Shown here: one piece after another, positions 1 through 11,917 of the stretch | Position numbering within the stretch: the stretch's first letter is position 1 | Layout: every line of letters begins with the position of its first letter | Assembly (NCBI GenBank): GCA_008973525.1 | Contig: WACJ01000125.1 | Span: forward strand, 1,116,001 to 1,180,000 | DNA from: Stenopsyche tienmushanensis | Taxonomy: Eukaryota > Arthropoda > Insecta > Trichoptera > Stenopsychidae | Direction of reading: 5' to 3' | DNA: 64,000 bases | Program-made: the position numbers and the translations under genes | The notes under the pieces: generated by a model | The model's database searches: none | Told to the model about the DNA's origin: nothing | The model's input: only the letters and a program-made list of their open reading frames with translations

Positions 1-1120
1 TTAACAATATTTAACAAAAGCGATGTTATTAATTGCAGAACTACGGCAAAATTATTTTAAATATTTAAGCTTCGTATTAATATATAGTTTATCTGATTTT
101 CATTATTCCGGGGTTTTGTTTTTAAGCAATCAGCACTGTTATTAAGCGGTTGAACTTGAGACTTAATCATCCTGATTTCAATTTTACAGGAGATGTGGCT
201 GATGGTAAGGGTTTTGATAATAGCCCAAATAAGAGGCACTACATAATTCCAGTTTAAAAGTAATAAGAAGAAAGAAGTTATTGTATAGTTAAAAGATTTT
301 AAATTTAAGTTTATATTTCGGTCATCTAGGGCTTGTTTTTCAAAACCGTGTCCTTTTGTGCTTGGAGGATACTCTGTAAGTTGCTATACAAGACGATCAA
401 CTTTGAAATAATGAACGTAATAAATCGATCCTTTCTTCTTATGTTAAGATCATTAAATAGACCAAACTTTTTTAAAAATGAAGTTTTTTGTACATGTTGT
501 AGAGCAAATTGGCCTAAATGTCACAAAAAATCCGCATGCATCGCGCCACCTTTACTGTGTGTCCATTTTATTATATATTACACAAACACAGTTTCATCGT
601 GTAGCTATGAATTTTTATTTAACAAAGAGAGATTTTATTGAATTATATTCAAGAGAAAAGACATTTTTTTTAGGGTTAAAGAGGTCTTTTTCTACGTTTC
701 AAACATAGACCCTATGTCCTAAGTGTCAGGGTTGTTGAAATATATATTTTTTTCATCCAAAATATAACTGTTTTTCTATTTTGAAATGTATTATCAATCT
801 AAATAAATCGTTGTTTTATGCAATCGGTTTAAAGAAAATTAGTTCAGAACTTTCAAATTCAAATAAAATGTGCACACGAATGAGAAATATCAACATCTAA
901 ATTATTTAAACAAATTAACTTGAAGAGGTATCAGTTTGACAGGGTCTATAAAAACATTAAATTGTGTATTATCGAATATAAAAAAGATAAATATTGAAAT
1001 TAATTATTAAAAAAATATATGTAAAATAAGGAATTTTTCATATATTTCATATATTCTTTTCAATATTTCATCTAAAAGCAAACATAAATATTTGGCAAAT
1101 ATGAAGGTTTTTGCATTTGG
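1..1120. other. AT-rich stretch without a supported gene
   Basis: Short frames on both strands (for example 333-641 +) have no recognisable domain, no flanking splice or promoter context and AT-driven composition. I see nothing else here. Confidence 0.5.
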
Positions 1121-1720
1121 ACACAAATGGACTACTCGAGACGGCTCGCACGTAAGTTGTTGGCCACCACTGGCGTAAAGTGTACTCATCCAAGTGGAGT
1201 ATTTGTTTGGGACGTCGCAGGTGTGTTTACCCTGGCGAGCGGCTCTTCTGTTCTAATTTATAGATTTAATTTTAGCCACATGAACTAATAAGACTTTATC
1301 GCCGCTTTACCATTCAGAATTAATTAAATCAATTTTAAGTATATTTAATTAACCATCATCTAACAGCCACCCCCCGATGTTGTGTTTTTAACATCCATCA
1401 AAACAGCGTTTTGAGGTTAGGCTAAGTTAATTAGGGAGGCATCGACGCGCTCTTAATGAATTGCCATCAGATGTAATTATGAATTGTTGAAAGTTCAACA
1501 CGATAAAGAGCAGTGATAAGGCTTATAAATAAGACTGGGACATCTCCGTAGGGTTAATTAAGGAGGCACAGTTTATCGGTCATGTTAATGTAATTATTTT
1601 GTTTCCTTTGCTTGGAGTCGCAGTGACCCCATAATACTAATTAAATGCTGGACTGAGGTACTTTTGTTACGGAGTCGTGATAAGATCGCTTAACTTAATA
1701 AGGAACATAGACGAACTTTC
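1121..1720. promoter_or_regulatory. Candidate non-coding regulatory island
   Basis: GC content rises sharply against the AT-rich flanks and no frame stays open. The stretch holds clustered homeodomain-type cores (AATTAATTAAATCAA near 1319, TTAATTAACC near 1345, GGGTTAATTAAGG near 1551) and a C-rich tract near 1371. In insect introns such islands are often conserved enhancers. Conservation cannot be tested from one sequence. Confidence 0.3.
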
Positions 1721-2000
1721 AGAACGGTTGTTATACTTATGATGTAAAAACGAAATAAAAAACTACCCTTATGTTTTTTTTTTTAAATATGATGACTTTT
1801 ATTCCAATTTTATTATATTAGAATAAAAATAACAGTACTTGTCGACACATTTATCATGCAATTACAAAGTAAATTTGTGGCATTGTTGTATGGTGTTAAA
1901 AAATATATCTGCAGTGTGATAATGATTAGTGCTTGATTTCATACAATCATTGGTTGCATTTTTGCTCGATTAGAAATTGTAGCTTGATTGATAATATTAA

Positions 2001-2080
2001 TGCCGAACAACGACATATCGCTGTTGGCATAACTTGTGCAAAGTGCCATCGACGATATATCGATGTGTAAGCAATGGCAC
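2001..2080. repeat. Two adjacent short hairpins
   Basis: Hairpin 1 (2001-2029) pairs TGCCgAACA with TGTTGGCA. Hairpin 2 (2043-2080) pairs GTGCCAT with ATGGCAC and holds an inner CATCGA/TCGATG pair around a CGATATAT centre, close to the insect DRE core TATCGATA. They sit about 13 nt apart. No gene adjoins them, and they are too short for a typical miRNA precursor. Confidence 0.45.
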
Positions 2081-2820
2081 CTTAATATTCCCATCACCAG
2101 AAAACTGTCGATGTTTTAAGATAACGTCACAGAACTTTTTATGAAATAGCTTATAAATATAATAATACTAAAATGTTGACGTTTTACTTGACGTTTCAAT
2201 TTAACTGAAAAAAGACGAATTCTTTCCACCATCCTCCAGCTGATCTTGATTATGCTTGATAAAGAGGTCCATCGTCATCCAGAAGTCTCGTATTTAGGAT
2301 CTGATCATGAACCAAGTCTCACAGCAAGACTTCTTGATAAATTGTTTTTATTTAAAAAATATTCATAATACATTTTACTTTAAAAAATTCTAGTACAAAA
2401 TACAATTTAGCATATTCTTTTTTTTTATTGCAAAATTAAATATAGAATTTTAATGCATTTTGGATTGGCATTGGATTTAAACTATGGTTTTATATCAAAG
2501 CTATGTTGTAAATATAAATTATTTTTTATCGCCGGAGAAATATTATTTTTTAAGCTAACGAAGGCAAAATTAACATTGAATTTGCATGCACTTTCCGTAA
2601 TTCTTTGCTTTTGCATAAGATATAAAATTATATATCTTAAGGTGCCATATCTATTATAGGATGTAGGCCATCCATGGATTATTTAAAATGTATGGAAAAA
2701 ATCTTATAAAGCTAATTAAAATAAGGGTTGAACAATATCGTTATTTAATTTGAATACAATAGTATTCGCCCTTGTAAGCTTAATTTTGTATTATCATACT
2801 AAGTGATTGACGTAAATGAA
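2081..2820. other. AT-rich stretch, nothing recognised
   Basis: The only frame of note (2453-2659 +) is low-complexity and shows no domain. No repeat shared with the rest of the window was seen. Confidence 0.5.
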
Positions 2821-2824
2821 TCGA

Positions 2825-2869
2825 GTGACCCATTGAAGTAATGCCAGTAACGTTAAGCTAATGGGTCAC
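2825..2869. repeat. Perfect 10-bp inverted repeat
   Basis: GTGACCCATT (2825-2834) and AATGGGTCAC (2860-2869) are exact reverse complements separated by 25 nt. The arms contain GGGTCA, a nuclear-receptor-type half-site, so this could be a widely spaced inverted site or simply a stem-loop. Confidence 0.45.
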
Positions 2870-2924
2870 AAATATAATAATTGATATATTTGTAGAGAGA
2901 TGTTGACACTATCGGACCGTACTC

Positions 2925-3130
2925 CATCAAATATTGTCAATCATCATACTTGTGGCGCCGTGGTGTCCAGACATTCAGCAATTAATCCACAGTGCTAAAA
3001 GCCTAGTCTTGTTGAAATTGGACACACAATTGGCTCTCTTTCCTTGTTCTGTTTGCTAAGGGCACACATTTTATCGTGGAACGTTAACATTCGCCCAAAG
3101 GCTCTGTCACCTGTGACTCTTTGATTGCGT
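2925..3130. promoter_or_regulatory. Candidate non-coding island
   Basis: Short GC-richer stretch with no open frame and mixed TF-like words (CAATTAATCC, TGGCGCC, CACCTGTGAC). Listed only as a composition anomaly. Confidence 0.2.
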
Positions 3131-4050
3131 CCTTAAGTGCGATGTTTTTTCAAAGATCCTTTATTGTGTCAGCTAACGAACTGGAAATAAGTAGGCAAAT
3201 ATACATATTCGAGAGCGGCGTTGCTTTAATTCAATGGATGTGGACGACTTTTTTAAAAACTGGCTGCACATTAAAGAAGAGTAATATAGTAAACGAATGG
3301 TAATTTTATAGTTGGATGCATTCAGTGAATTAGAAAAAGTTTTGTTGTGTGAATAAATAATATTTAATCTCTCGGACTCTCGGTATCAATTTTCAATATT
3401 CTAACTATAAAAATGATGAGAAATTTTTATATTCTGTAAAACCGAGCTTATTGTTTGATATAGCCGTCTTGGACGTTGATGGAGGCATTGAGTTTGGTTA
3501 TGTACATGTTACATGTAGCATAGACTTGTGCTTATGGAATAAACTTTTATTCTTATTGAAGATTTGCAATTAAATAGCTCATATTCAGGTATTATTTTTA
3601 GATGACGTGTCTAAATCTAAATAAGAACTAAATAATATAATCTAAAAAAGTATTAATAAGACGTTGCCTTTCTTCTTATTATTTTCAACATGAACACGAT
3701 CAGCCAATCTAAGCGTCATATACATTAGAACTTTAATCATAAAGTTGATTTGAGACACAGCTTTTGGAACTTTCCTACTCCAAAAAAAACCTTCTTACGA
3801 ATGGACCAAAATTTTGATTGACCAAATTTTGGCATAAGAATTGCGGAAAATTAAAATCTAAAAGCAAAAAAGATGAAGGCTGGATCAAGGATCTTAAAAA
3901 AAAGAATGTTCAAAATTATTGTAGTTCATGACAAACATTCTTTGTTATCAATTTTAACATCCAAAAAATATTTGTTTTAATGTTTTTTGGAATGAAAAGT
4001 TCTTATCTTAGTTTTTTCTTCTTAAGAAAGAAATATTTTTATATAGTTCA
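3131..4050. other. AT-rich stretch, nothing recognised
   Basis: No coding frame, hairpin or shared repeat was identified. The right side may include the eroded 5' part of the pogo relic that becomes readable at 4051. Confidence 0.45.
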
Positions 4051-4952
4051 TTCAAAGATGGTTAACTGGACAGCCAATATCTGATCCATTATTGTGTGAA
4101 AAGCAATATTTTTCAATACGAAATTAAATGGAGATTTCATGTTCAAAGCGTGTTCAGGTTGACTTGAAAAATTTAAAGGACGACATGGTATCAGGAAACT
4201 TGAAATTCATAGAGAAAAGCTTTTTTCTGATATTTAGCAAACGCATTCATTAACTTTTTGTAGCTGTTTGTGGAGAAGGAAGGATTCGACGAAGAATTTA
4301 TATACAATACTTAATACTTCACCTGGGTACAAAATTAGTAAAAGAAGTGTCACTATAATGGTACGTGCAAATTACGAAGACAAACACAGATTGTAATTGG
4401 ATTTTTTTTTTTTTCAGATAAAAAGTAAAGTTTTTAAATGATGGTATAAAAAACAGTTCATAACAGAAGTGAAAAATTTCAAAACTCCATAGATAAAAGA
4501 GGAAAAACATTATTTTTACTAGACAATGCACTATCCAGTTCCATAATAGAACCTGATATAGGAGACATTGCTAAAGCAATAGCACAAATTTCTATATGTC
4601 CTGAATGCGAAGAAGGGTTTGTAACCAAATGATTAAATTGTGATGCAAACGATCTTGGATTTCAAAATTTAAATGATGAAGAAAAAAAAAAAAATTTGCG
4701 ACGAAGGCGATATTGGTCCTAAACATTCTGAATCTTTTTAATGTTTAGAAGTTGTATTCGCGATTTGACAGCTTCTAAAAGAAGAGCCAGCTTTAAGCAA
4801 AAATCGATAATTGATTTTATAAAAATTAATTTATTATTAGTGTATGTGAATCTAGACAAGATAAAATTATTCATCCCTGTCAACAATTATTATTTTCGAT
4901 TATCCGGACTACTTTCATCCCCAATAGCGTCCAGATAATCAAGGTTCTACTG
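4051..4952 (+). mobile_element. pogo/Tigger-type transposon relic
   Basis: Broken reading frames match the jerky/Tigger transposase in order. First comes a CENP-B-like HTH segment (4051-4130, reads GQPISDPLLCEK then KLNGD), then HGIRKL-like and GFDEEFIYNT pieces (4170-4320). Next is PGYKISKRSVTIMVRAN (4324-4375), then CDANDLGFQNLNDEE (4640-4685), and a C-terminal tail RDLTASKRRASFKQKSIIDF (4756-4818). Several frameshifts and stops make it dead. The 3' end (to 4952) reads in reverse as CAGTAGAACCTTGATTATC, the usual pogo/Tigger terminal sequence. A second copy lies at 54290-54605. Confidence 0.8.
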
Positions 4953-6775
4953 TGTATGTTTTAAAGTTTAAATATGAACAGACAACCTCAAAGTCAAATT
5001 TTATAACCATATAAATTGATTTGAATTTGAAATTGGGTCTTGATATTAAATTCTCAGAATATAGGTAACATCAATAAAATAGTATTGATAAATAATGCAT
5101 TGAGTCTTTTTTTTATGAAGTTAGCGATAATGGTATTGACTATTATTGCCCTGAATGATTGATATTTTTGTAAATAACACACGACAACCTCAACAAAATA
5201 GTGGACCCAAGAATTTCACTTTCCGACATTTTGCGATAAATTGTAGAGTTACGCTTAAATAGATATAAGAATAGTATAATTGAAAGATGTCCAACTTCAT
5301 CTTTGTCAAAATATTTGATCTTTGATATTTTAGATGACATATGATTTGATGGGAATTTATTGTAAAACAAATATAACGTATTTCAACATTTCATAAGATT
5401 AACATACACATAAGTTCTACAACATATTTAATTGATCAATTGTATTGTGAAGTAACAACATTGAAAAATCCGGGCAGTGAGAGGTAATGCGTCGAATTAA
5501 GTCAAATTGATTTATTAAAATTTATGTTATTTTGTAGTTATAAATATTAAGATTTGAGAGTCTAATTTAGCTTAAATTTGTATAAATTGATGTTTAAAAC
5601 TCTTGTGTATTTTCAATTTAATTCGATTTATATACGTTCAGTGTTTTGAAAAATAAGAATCTTGTAATTGTTGTTAAAATTTTGAGAATCTGTGGTAAGA
5701 TCGGATCCTCGTCATGTTCTTTTTGAAAGGAGAAACACTTTATAAACAACTGCAATCAAACTCATCAAAAAGTCAAAAGTGGAGTAAACGTAAGGAAAAC
5801 TCTGCAAGTGAAAAGTTTTAAAGGTGCTGTCCTATCAGATGCTTAAGGCGATATTCGCAGGTAGTTTATTTAGATCATCACGCCATCAAAGTGTTCAAAA
5901 ATGAGCAAAACATGAAACAAGCTTTTACCATAACGCTAAATTTACTCAAGATTACTTGTTTCTTTTATTAACGAAGCTAAATTTTGATATCCGCCAGTGT
6001 TTGGCAACAATTTTACCATCAGCCATCAAAAGCGCTCGACATACAGCGCAGTTTTCTTTGAGCAAAAATATATTAAAGAAATTAAACCAATGGGTTTCTT
6101 TGAAACATAATGAGCAATATAACTAGGTATTCAATGCGAAAAGACGAAATAAGAATGTCAAAACTTACACCAAGTAAACGTAGCTCGGTAGCAAAGTTGG
6201 CGGTGTCTAGTGTAACGATCTTAACGGTTCGTAGTTAGGTTAGTTGGAAACTAATAACGAACGCCGACGTATCATAATCGATTTCATGCCAATCAGCAGC
6301 GAAACCGTTTTCTCTAAATTAAAATTGGAAGATACCTTATCTATCTTTCTGGCAAGCCCGAACATCGTCGAAGATGAGAGTCTTATATTTCATCTTGTTT
6401 CCCTGGACGAAAAACAGGAGTAGAATATACACTTGTAAAATGCTAAATAATGTAGTTAGCGCATTTAAATGTACTTAATTTGTCCAAGATTTAATATTTT
6501 TAAATTTGCATTGCATGCTGAAAATATTATAAGGTATACATTGCTTTTTTCATAAGTCTAGCAGTTTGTTGACTAAAAAAATAGCTGTTGACCGAAAAAA
6601 AAGATTACTAATAATTTGAAATCACGAGTGGCTATAAAAACACAAAGACTCCCATAGGTCATGATCAGCATTTTTCTTTTGCTTTTGATTAACAATTTAG
6701 TTTCTTACTTTACTACTGACTAACTAAAACATTCGGTAATGCATTTAATTCAGAACAAAATGAATGAATAGATTA
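4953..6775. other. No supported gene
   Basis: Mostly AT-rich. A CG-containing patch at 6170-6420 might be regulatory, but no motif cluster stands out. Frame 5143-5370 (-) has no recognisable domain. Confidence 0.4.
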
Positions 6776-6779
6776 ATCA

Positions 6780-7700
6780 AAGTATTGTCCATCGCTGGTT
6801 ATTACTTTTTCCCACCTCTTAGGCAATTTTTCGGATTCCATCTCGAAAAAATGTCTCGTCTTTTGAGGCGAGTTAGGAGTCAATTTTCGATTTATGCGAA
6901 AGAATTGAACCGATGAGCAGCCAAATCGTGCTGCATCTGTCAGAACCACCAGTAATCATAAAGAGCAATGTCCAGAGAATACGGCGGGTTCCTATAAATA
7001 TCCCATTTGAGCGTTTCCAAATATTTTTTTAGGATTTTTACGAAATGAGCAATTGTAGACTATACTAATCGCCCGTTATGGAATTGCAAGGTTGTAGCAG
7101 GTCACACCCTTTTGGTCCCACCAAATAAACAACATGATCTTCTTGAAAAATTTGATGTGAAAACTCCTTTTTTCTCTTTGTTGCTTTTGAATTATCTGCT
7201 CGTATGTGAAAAAATCGTTTTTCAACGTCTCTCGGTTTCAGTTCATGAGGCACCCAATTGCTTTGCTTTTGAATCATTTCCATGGATTTCAATCTTACAA
7301 AAACTGCACGTTGAGTCACTCCCAATGATTTTGCAAGCTTATCTTGTGCTTGATTGCCTTTCTTCGTATTTATTTGACTGTCCAGAACGAGGCCTGTCTT
7401 CAACGCTGAAATCACAAGTCTTAAAACGTCGGAACCATTCCCTACATGATTTATTATTTGGAGCATTGTTATCATAAACTTCCACAAGCATTCGATGCGC
7501 TTCAGCTGCACTTTTCTTCCAATTAAAGCAGAAAATTGAAACCTCATGCAAATACTTTTTAGTTAACACAAAATTTAACATATTCAACATAGTAAAAAAC
7601 AAGGTTTTCAACGAAGATAAAATTTTAACTACGATCATTTTTTTTAAAAAATAACATGAAAAACCAGTTTTTTTCACAAAATTCAAAATTTTCACTTTAA
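6780..7700 (-). mobile_element. mariner transposase relic (mauritiana-like)
   Basis: Read on the minus strand the pieces run in transposase order. The N-terminal HTH region (7380-7560) includes SAAEAHRMLVEVY and CREWFRRFKTCDFSVEDRPR. The middle (7120-7330) reads LGVTQRAVFVRLKSM and NWVPHELKPRDVEKRFF. The C-terminus (6780-6960) reads FFRDGIRKIA and EVGKSN. Frames change near 7380 and 7060, and the first catalytic block is lost. The WVPHEL linker and RDVE block are the family signature. No convincing TIRs were found. Confidence 0.85.
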
Positions 7701-10263
7701 AACTCATAAATAAAGATATTCCAGATCTGTTTTGTAAAGAAAAAGATATGCGTCAAACTCTTGCATGGTAGAAGTGAAACGTCTAATCTTCTAGGAAAAG
7801 TTGATTTTATGCATTGCTTTTTTCATATAAGGTGTTTGTGTAATATATATTAAAATAGGAAAAAACAGTCTATATGTAGTTTTAGCCTACTTATAGATAC
7901 AGCAGAGTCAGCGTGGGGCATGCGTATAGCATGTCAAAATTATATGCAACAGAGATAATATAAACAATTCTTCTCTTGCCTATCAACTGCCATTTTTCAT
8001 GATATTCAGACCAATTTGTCCTGCTTAAAATTATTTTATTTCAGATATTATCAGTAGTTTTTCAGCATCCACTTACCATTCAAGTATGAACACGTTAGAG
8101 CACTCCAATGAAGCTAATTTAGTACATTTTATTAATTTTGTGGGAGTAATCTGAATTAATTTAAATATTAATTTAATTCATTAGGCTAATTCACTACAAC
8201 TTTTAAACGAATCATAAATTTTGTCCTAATAACGTGTTCTTGTTCTGTATAACGATCCCTAAATATAATACAAACAGTTATGCCATAAACTATTGCCACT
8301 TTAATTTATTATCATTATAATTTACCATAGAATTAGCTAATTTTATCCAATAGACATTATGTCGCTGTCCAATCATAGCGATCTAGTTTTACGATCGAAT
8401 TTAGGTTATAAATATCTGTTTTAATTTGACCCGAAACCAAATTTATTTAATCACTTAACGAATTTATATTCAGCTGGCTGTACGTATTTGTAGAGCCTTC
8501 GTAAATATCCATTAGAAATGTGACATTTATATAAAAATCCCACATGACCTGTCATGGGGATTAGAATAAATGCGATTCAAGTGTTTACTGGAAATTGTTT
8601 TTTCAACTTTTAAATGCCGTCTGATCCTTGCGAATCCTATTTTCTCAGGCTTTTCTGCTCTGCAAAATGCGATCTAGTCAAACTCCTAAGATGAGATTAT
8701 ATCAAAGGGTAATAAGATCTTCACATCGAATATTTTTCAGACCAGACGTTTTTCGTATGACATTGCGTTTTTTTTATATTTATGAAAAGCATATATACAT
8801 ATATATGTAACGCAAATATTATTTTCAGCCCTTTAAATCTCATACGAATTATGCAGTCTTTTAGTTTCTCGAGAGTCTTCAAATTTGGAGAAGGTTTTCG
8901 CTTGTATGCTAAGATCTTATTTATATGCGAAGCGCGTTCAATTTCTATGTTCCTATTTATCCACAGTATTTGCCTTTCTGATATAGCGAATTTAATTATT
9001 ATATTTAAAAATAAATAATATTTATTATATATATGGTCAATACAATTATTATTAAATAAAATTATATAAATTATTAAATATATTTATGGTTGGACGATAA
9101 TGTTAATCATTTTTAATTTGTGTTATAATAAGAAATTAATATAAGACATCTGGTTCATTAGAAAATGTATACAAATTGATTATATGGCTGTATTTATTCA
9201 ATCTTTAAACTGCTAAAATTTATATTTAAAAGACTGCAATGCTGCTATTCGATACGCTCATCTGAGTGGCCCGCTGAATAAATACACCAAAAGACGAGTG
9301 CATGATACAGATAACATAGATATGACTTCTTTCTTCGAGCAGATATTGAATAGAATTTCTGTTGTAATCTGTAGTTAGCAACTCTTTAATAATGATGATA
9401 TAAGTTGATCTTAAGCAATATTTTTAAATTCCCATAAGGATCTCTTTTCTTGGATAATTGGTCAATTAATGCTATGAATTCGGAAAGTCGTAGTTTTAAA
9501 TACAAATAAAATATTCCCAAAACGTGCCCGGTAAACAACGATCCAATCAGACTTGGCCACTGAAAGGCTTGTTTCATCTACCCTCGGTTGATTTTCAGCA
9601 GCAAAACAAATATTGGGAAAACTGTTAAAGTTTTTCCGAAGAGTCGAACAAAAAAGACGAATGACTATTGGCGAAATGAGGAAAATACCGTGACATTTCA
9701 CGAGATAAATTTACAAGCAGGCACCCACGGGACAGAGTAAATAAGTTGACGATGAAAGATTGAGTTATCCCTTATCACCGTGGACAACGAATGACACTTA
9801 TAAAAATGATATTTTTTCATTCTACCCCCCGAGCGTCTGGACCATCCCTTGGCTGGCTGACATCAGATTTTGTACTTGTATTTAATCGCGATTGGCAATC
9901 GCGTATTTATTCCTTGACTTTGCAAGGAAAGCCGCTGAAAATAATTATATAAAAATGTATTTTCTTTTTAAAAAAACATTTAACATGACTAAAATCCGTA
10001 AGTGATCATATTTTTTGAGTAAATGACTTCATTGGACGTGTTTTTAAGAGCTTATACCACTTGTTTAGTACTATTATAAGTTTTAATTTATAATGAACAT
10101 CCTAAGAATCTAGACATTTGATAATTAGAGAATGCAACGTCTAGTAAATAAAATAGATGGGATGGAAGTTCTAAAAGGACTTTTCCTCTGTTAATTTTAA
10201 AGAATGTCTATTTGGCCAAGTTATTAATTTTTAGTATTGTTTTAGTCTGTATCAATTTTCTAT
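7701..10263. other. AT-rich stretch with no supported gene
   Basis: Frames at 8628-9018 (+) and 9386-9701 (-) lack domains or splice context. 9020-9080 is almost pure A/T. The 9386-9720 patch is somewhat GC-richer and could be a diverged element or regulatory DNA, but I cannot assign it. Confidence 0.4.
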
Positions 10264-10472
10264 TTCTAATCCAAATGTTGGTATAGCGAATTAGATCCTG
10301 GACTCTTATTATAAAGGTTCGAGCTTCAAGTCCAGGATTGTGGAAAAAAATGTTCACCTGTACCAACAAATTTGGGAGATTGGAAATATTAGTATTTCTG
10401 AATCCATCGTCTCAGTCCAGGTTTACCCTGATTTCCTGGATTTGAAAAAGTAATGAACATATTGATTCTAAT
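10264..10472 (+). mobile_element. tRNA-derived SINE, family 2, copy 1
   Basis: The head (10271-10340) carries an A-box-like TAGCGAATTAGATCCTGG and a B-box-like GGTTCGAGCTTCAAGTCC. The body continues to about 10465 with an A-rich end. A second copy at 60928-61082 aligns through head and body. The 7-nt TTCTAAT occurs on both sides (10264-10270 and 10466-10472) and may be the target-site duplication, though 7 nt can recur by chance. The anticodon-loop-like CTCTTAT recalls tRNA-Lys(CTT), which is only a hint. Confidence 0.65.
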
Positions 10473-10900
10473 GGTTTGATTCCAATTAAATAAAATAGAT
10501 ATAATTATAGTTAAAATTATGTTCTTTTGATGACGATAGTTTTGTAAAACTGCGTCATTCGCTTTGAATTAATAGTATTAATAGATACAAATGCATTTTA
10601 TTACTGATAAAATTCCTAAATTTTATTTTGATATATCGGCATGTAGACTTGTCGATGTTTCGCGCTGTATTTGGCGAACCGTAATGTGTTAATTTGTTAA
10701 TTTTGTACGGTTGTGTGAGTAATTTAAATGAATTCAGACGAGGAAAACGGGAAGTTCTCATGCAAGTTGTCTTCAATACATCTCAGTTAGTCTGCTATAA
10801 TATAATATAAAAGCAATATGTACCTTATTTGATGGTTTCGATTAACCATCGATGATTGAACACATTAAAAATGTAGTCATGCATAATTTCATGTTAAAAT
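10473..10900. other. No supported gene
   Basis: The frame at 10555-10776 (-) has no domain. This is the 3' flank of the secreted-protein gene. Confidence 0.4.
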
Positions 10901-10907
10901 TTCGTAC

Positions 10908-10913
10908 TTTATT
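10908..10913 (-). terminator. Poly(A) signal of the secreted-protein gene
   Basis: AATAAA on the minus strand, about 75 nt after the stop of the 10986-11297 frame, is a normal insect 3' UTR length. It supports that frame as a transcribed gene. Confidence 0.65.
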
Positions 10914-10985
10914 AAGTAAAATTTGTTATTCGTACATACATGTTAAAATCTCACTTTTGACAGATCACTCGAAATCATATCACTC

Positions 10986-11297
10986 TTAAAATTGGTGTAA
11001 TTTGATGGTATGAGGCGCTCCATTCAAACTTATGGTGTAATCATTTTTTACAGGTTTGATGGTGCAATATCCATTTCTTAGGTGGATGTTTCCAGCAAAT
11101 TCCCAAGGTTTTGTCTCTCTGTCGATATCACAGTCGTGATTGGGATTTGCTCTATTGTTACAGCCAGAATGGTGCCGATAACCCCAATGTGGATACATCT
11201 TACATCGAAAATCTTCTTGTCCGAAGACGTTTTGACTTGAAATGAAAACAATAAACAACAAAACCACTAGTGCTTGTATTCTTGGATTTAAAACCAT
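10986..11297 (-). CDS. Small secreted protein, four cysteines, unknown family
   Basis: A 103-residue intronless frame starts at an ATG in good context (AACAACATGG). Residues about 8-26 form a strong signal peptide: hydrophobic core ALVVLLFIVFI, then small/polar SSQNVFG with likely cleavage after Gly26. The mature part, about 77 residues, is rich in His, Asn and Trp/Tyr and has Cys at 32, 46, 56 and 78, consistent with two disulfides. A TATA-like box and Inr lie upstream and AATAAA downstream, so the whole unit is present. I do not recognise the family. Small secreted orphans in insects include salivary, antimicrobial and cuticular proteins, and nothing here decides between them. If the CA-RP exon call is right, this gene may be nested in that gene's intron on the same strand. 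Confidence 0.75.
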   Translation of the reverse strand: MVLNPRIQALVVLLFIVFISSQNVFGQEDFRCKMYPHWGYRHHSGCNNRANPNHDCDIDRETKPWEFAGNIHLRNGYCTIKPVKNDYTISLNGAPHTIKLHQF

Positions 11298-11354
11298 GTT
11301 GTTAGGAACGATGTAATACCAATGGATGCTGCAAACAAACTAATTGCTATACAA

Positions 11355-11391
11355 CACTGAACGATAAACAGTTCGAAGAGGTCAGTTTTAT
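11355..11391 (-). promoter_or_regulatory. TATA + Initiator core promoter
   Basis: On the minus strand ATAAAA (11386-11391) lies about 33 nt upstream of TCAGTG (11355-11360), a match to the arthropod Initiator TCAGT. The predicted start is near 11358, giving a 5' UTR of about 60 nt before the ATG at 11297. No clear DPE was seen. Confidence 0.6.
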
Positions 11392-11399
11392 TCTGATAA

Positions 11400-11881
11400 G
11401 AATATCGTAATTTTAAACTATTAAAAATATTTTATTATTATATATCAAAATTCATATTATACCTGAAGATGATTTGAATCGACTGATGTAACATCTTAGG
11501 GCCTTTAGCACACACAAAGTAAAAATTAATATTAAAAACTAAATAGAATTGCCTTTAATTCTAGGGCATCATCCTAATATTATTATTAAATATTTTATTT
11601 GATTGATGTAAATTTTATTAAATGCATATGTATTGATTTGTTTTTAAGATGCATTTTAATCCAATAAATACCACTAAAAATTTGTAAATATGAACATAAA
11701 ACTTATACTCTATAAGCAAATCTTTAAAAAGGCATTAAAACCATGTTTCCTAGATTTTCTTTTAAAATTTCATTAAAAAAATTAAATCATTATTAAAATA
11801 TTGTTTTTCAGTAGAAGTAATATTTTTTGTTGCAAAATCTTACACGTTACCATTAGAAAACATTATATTATTCGAGATTTT
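11400..11881. other. AT-rich flank, nothing recognised
   Basis: Upstream region of the secreted-protein gene. No second gene, repeat or motif cluster was found. Confidence 0.4.
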
Positions 11882-11885
11882 AACT

Positions 11886-11917
<32 letters not shown>

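Noticed and set aside
7112..7477. 121-codon plus-strand frame
   Set aside because: It is the antisense of the mariner relic read on the minus strand.
6539..7827. 16-bp direct repeat CATTGCTTTTTTCATA flanking the mariner relic as a target-site duplication
   Set aside because: mariner elements duplicate only TA. The word is low-complexity and lies outside the recognisable element.
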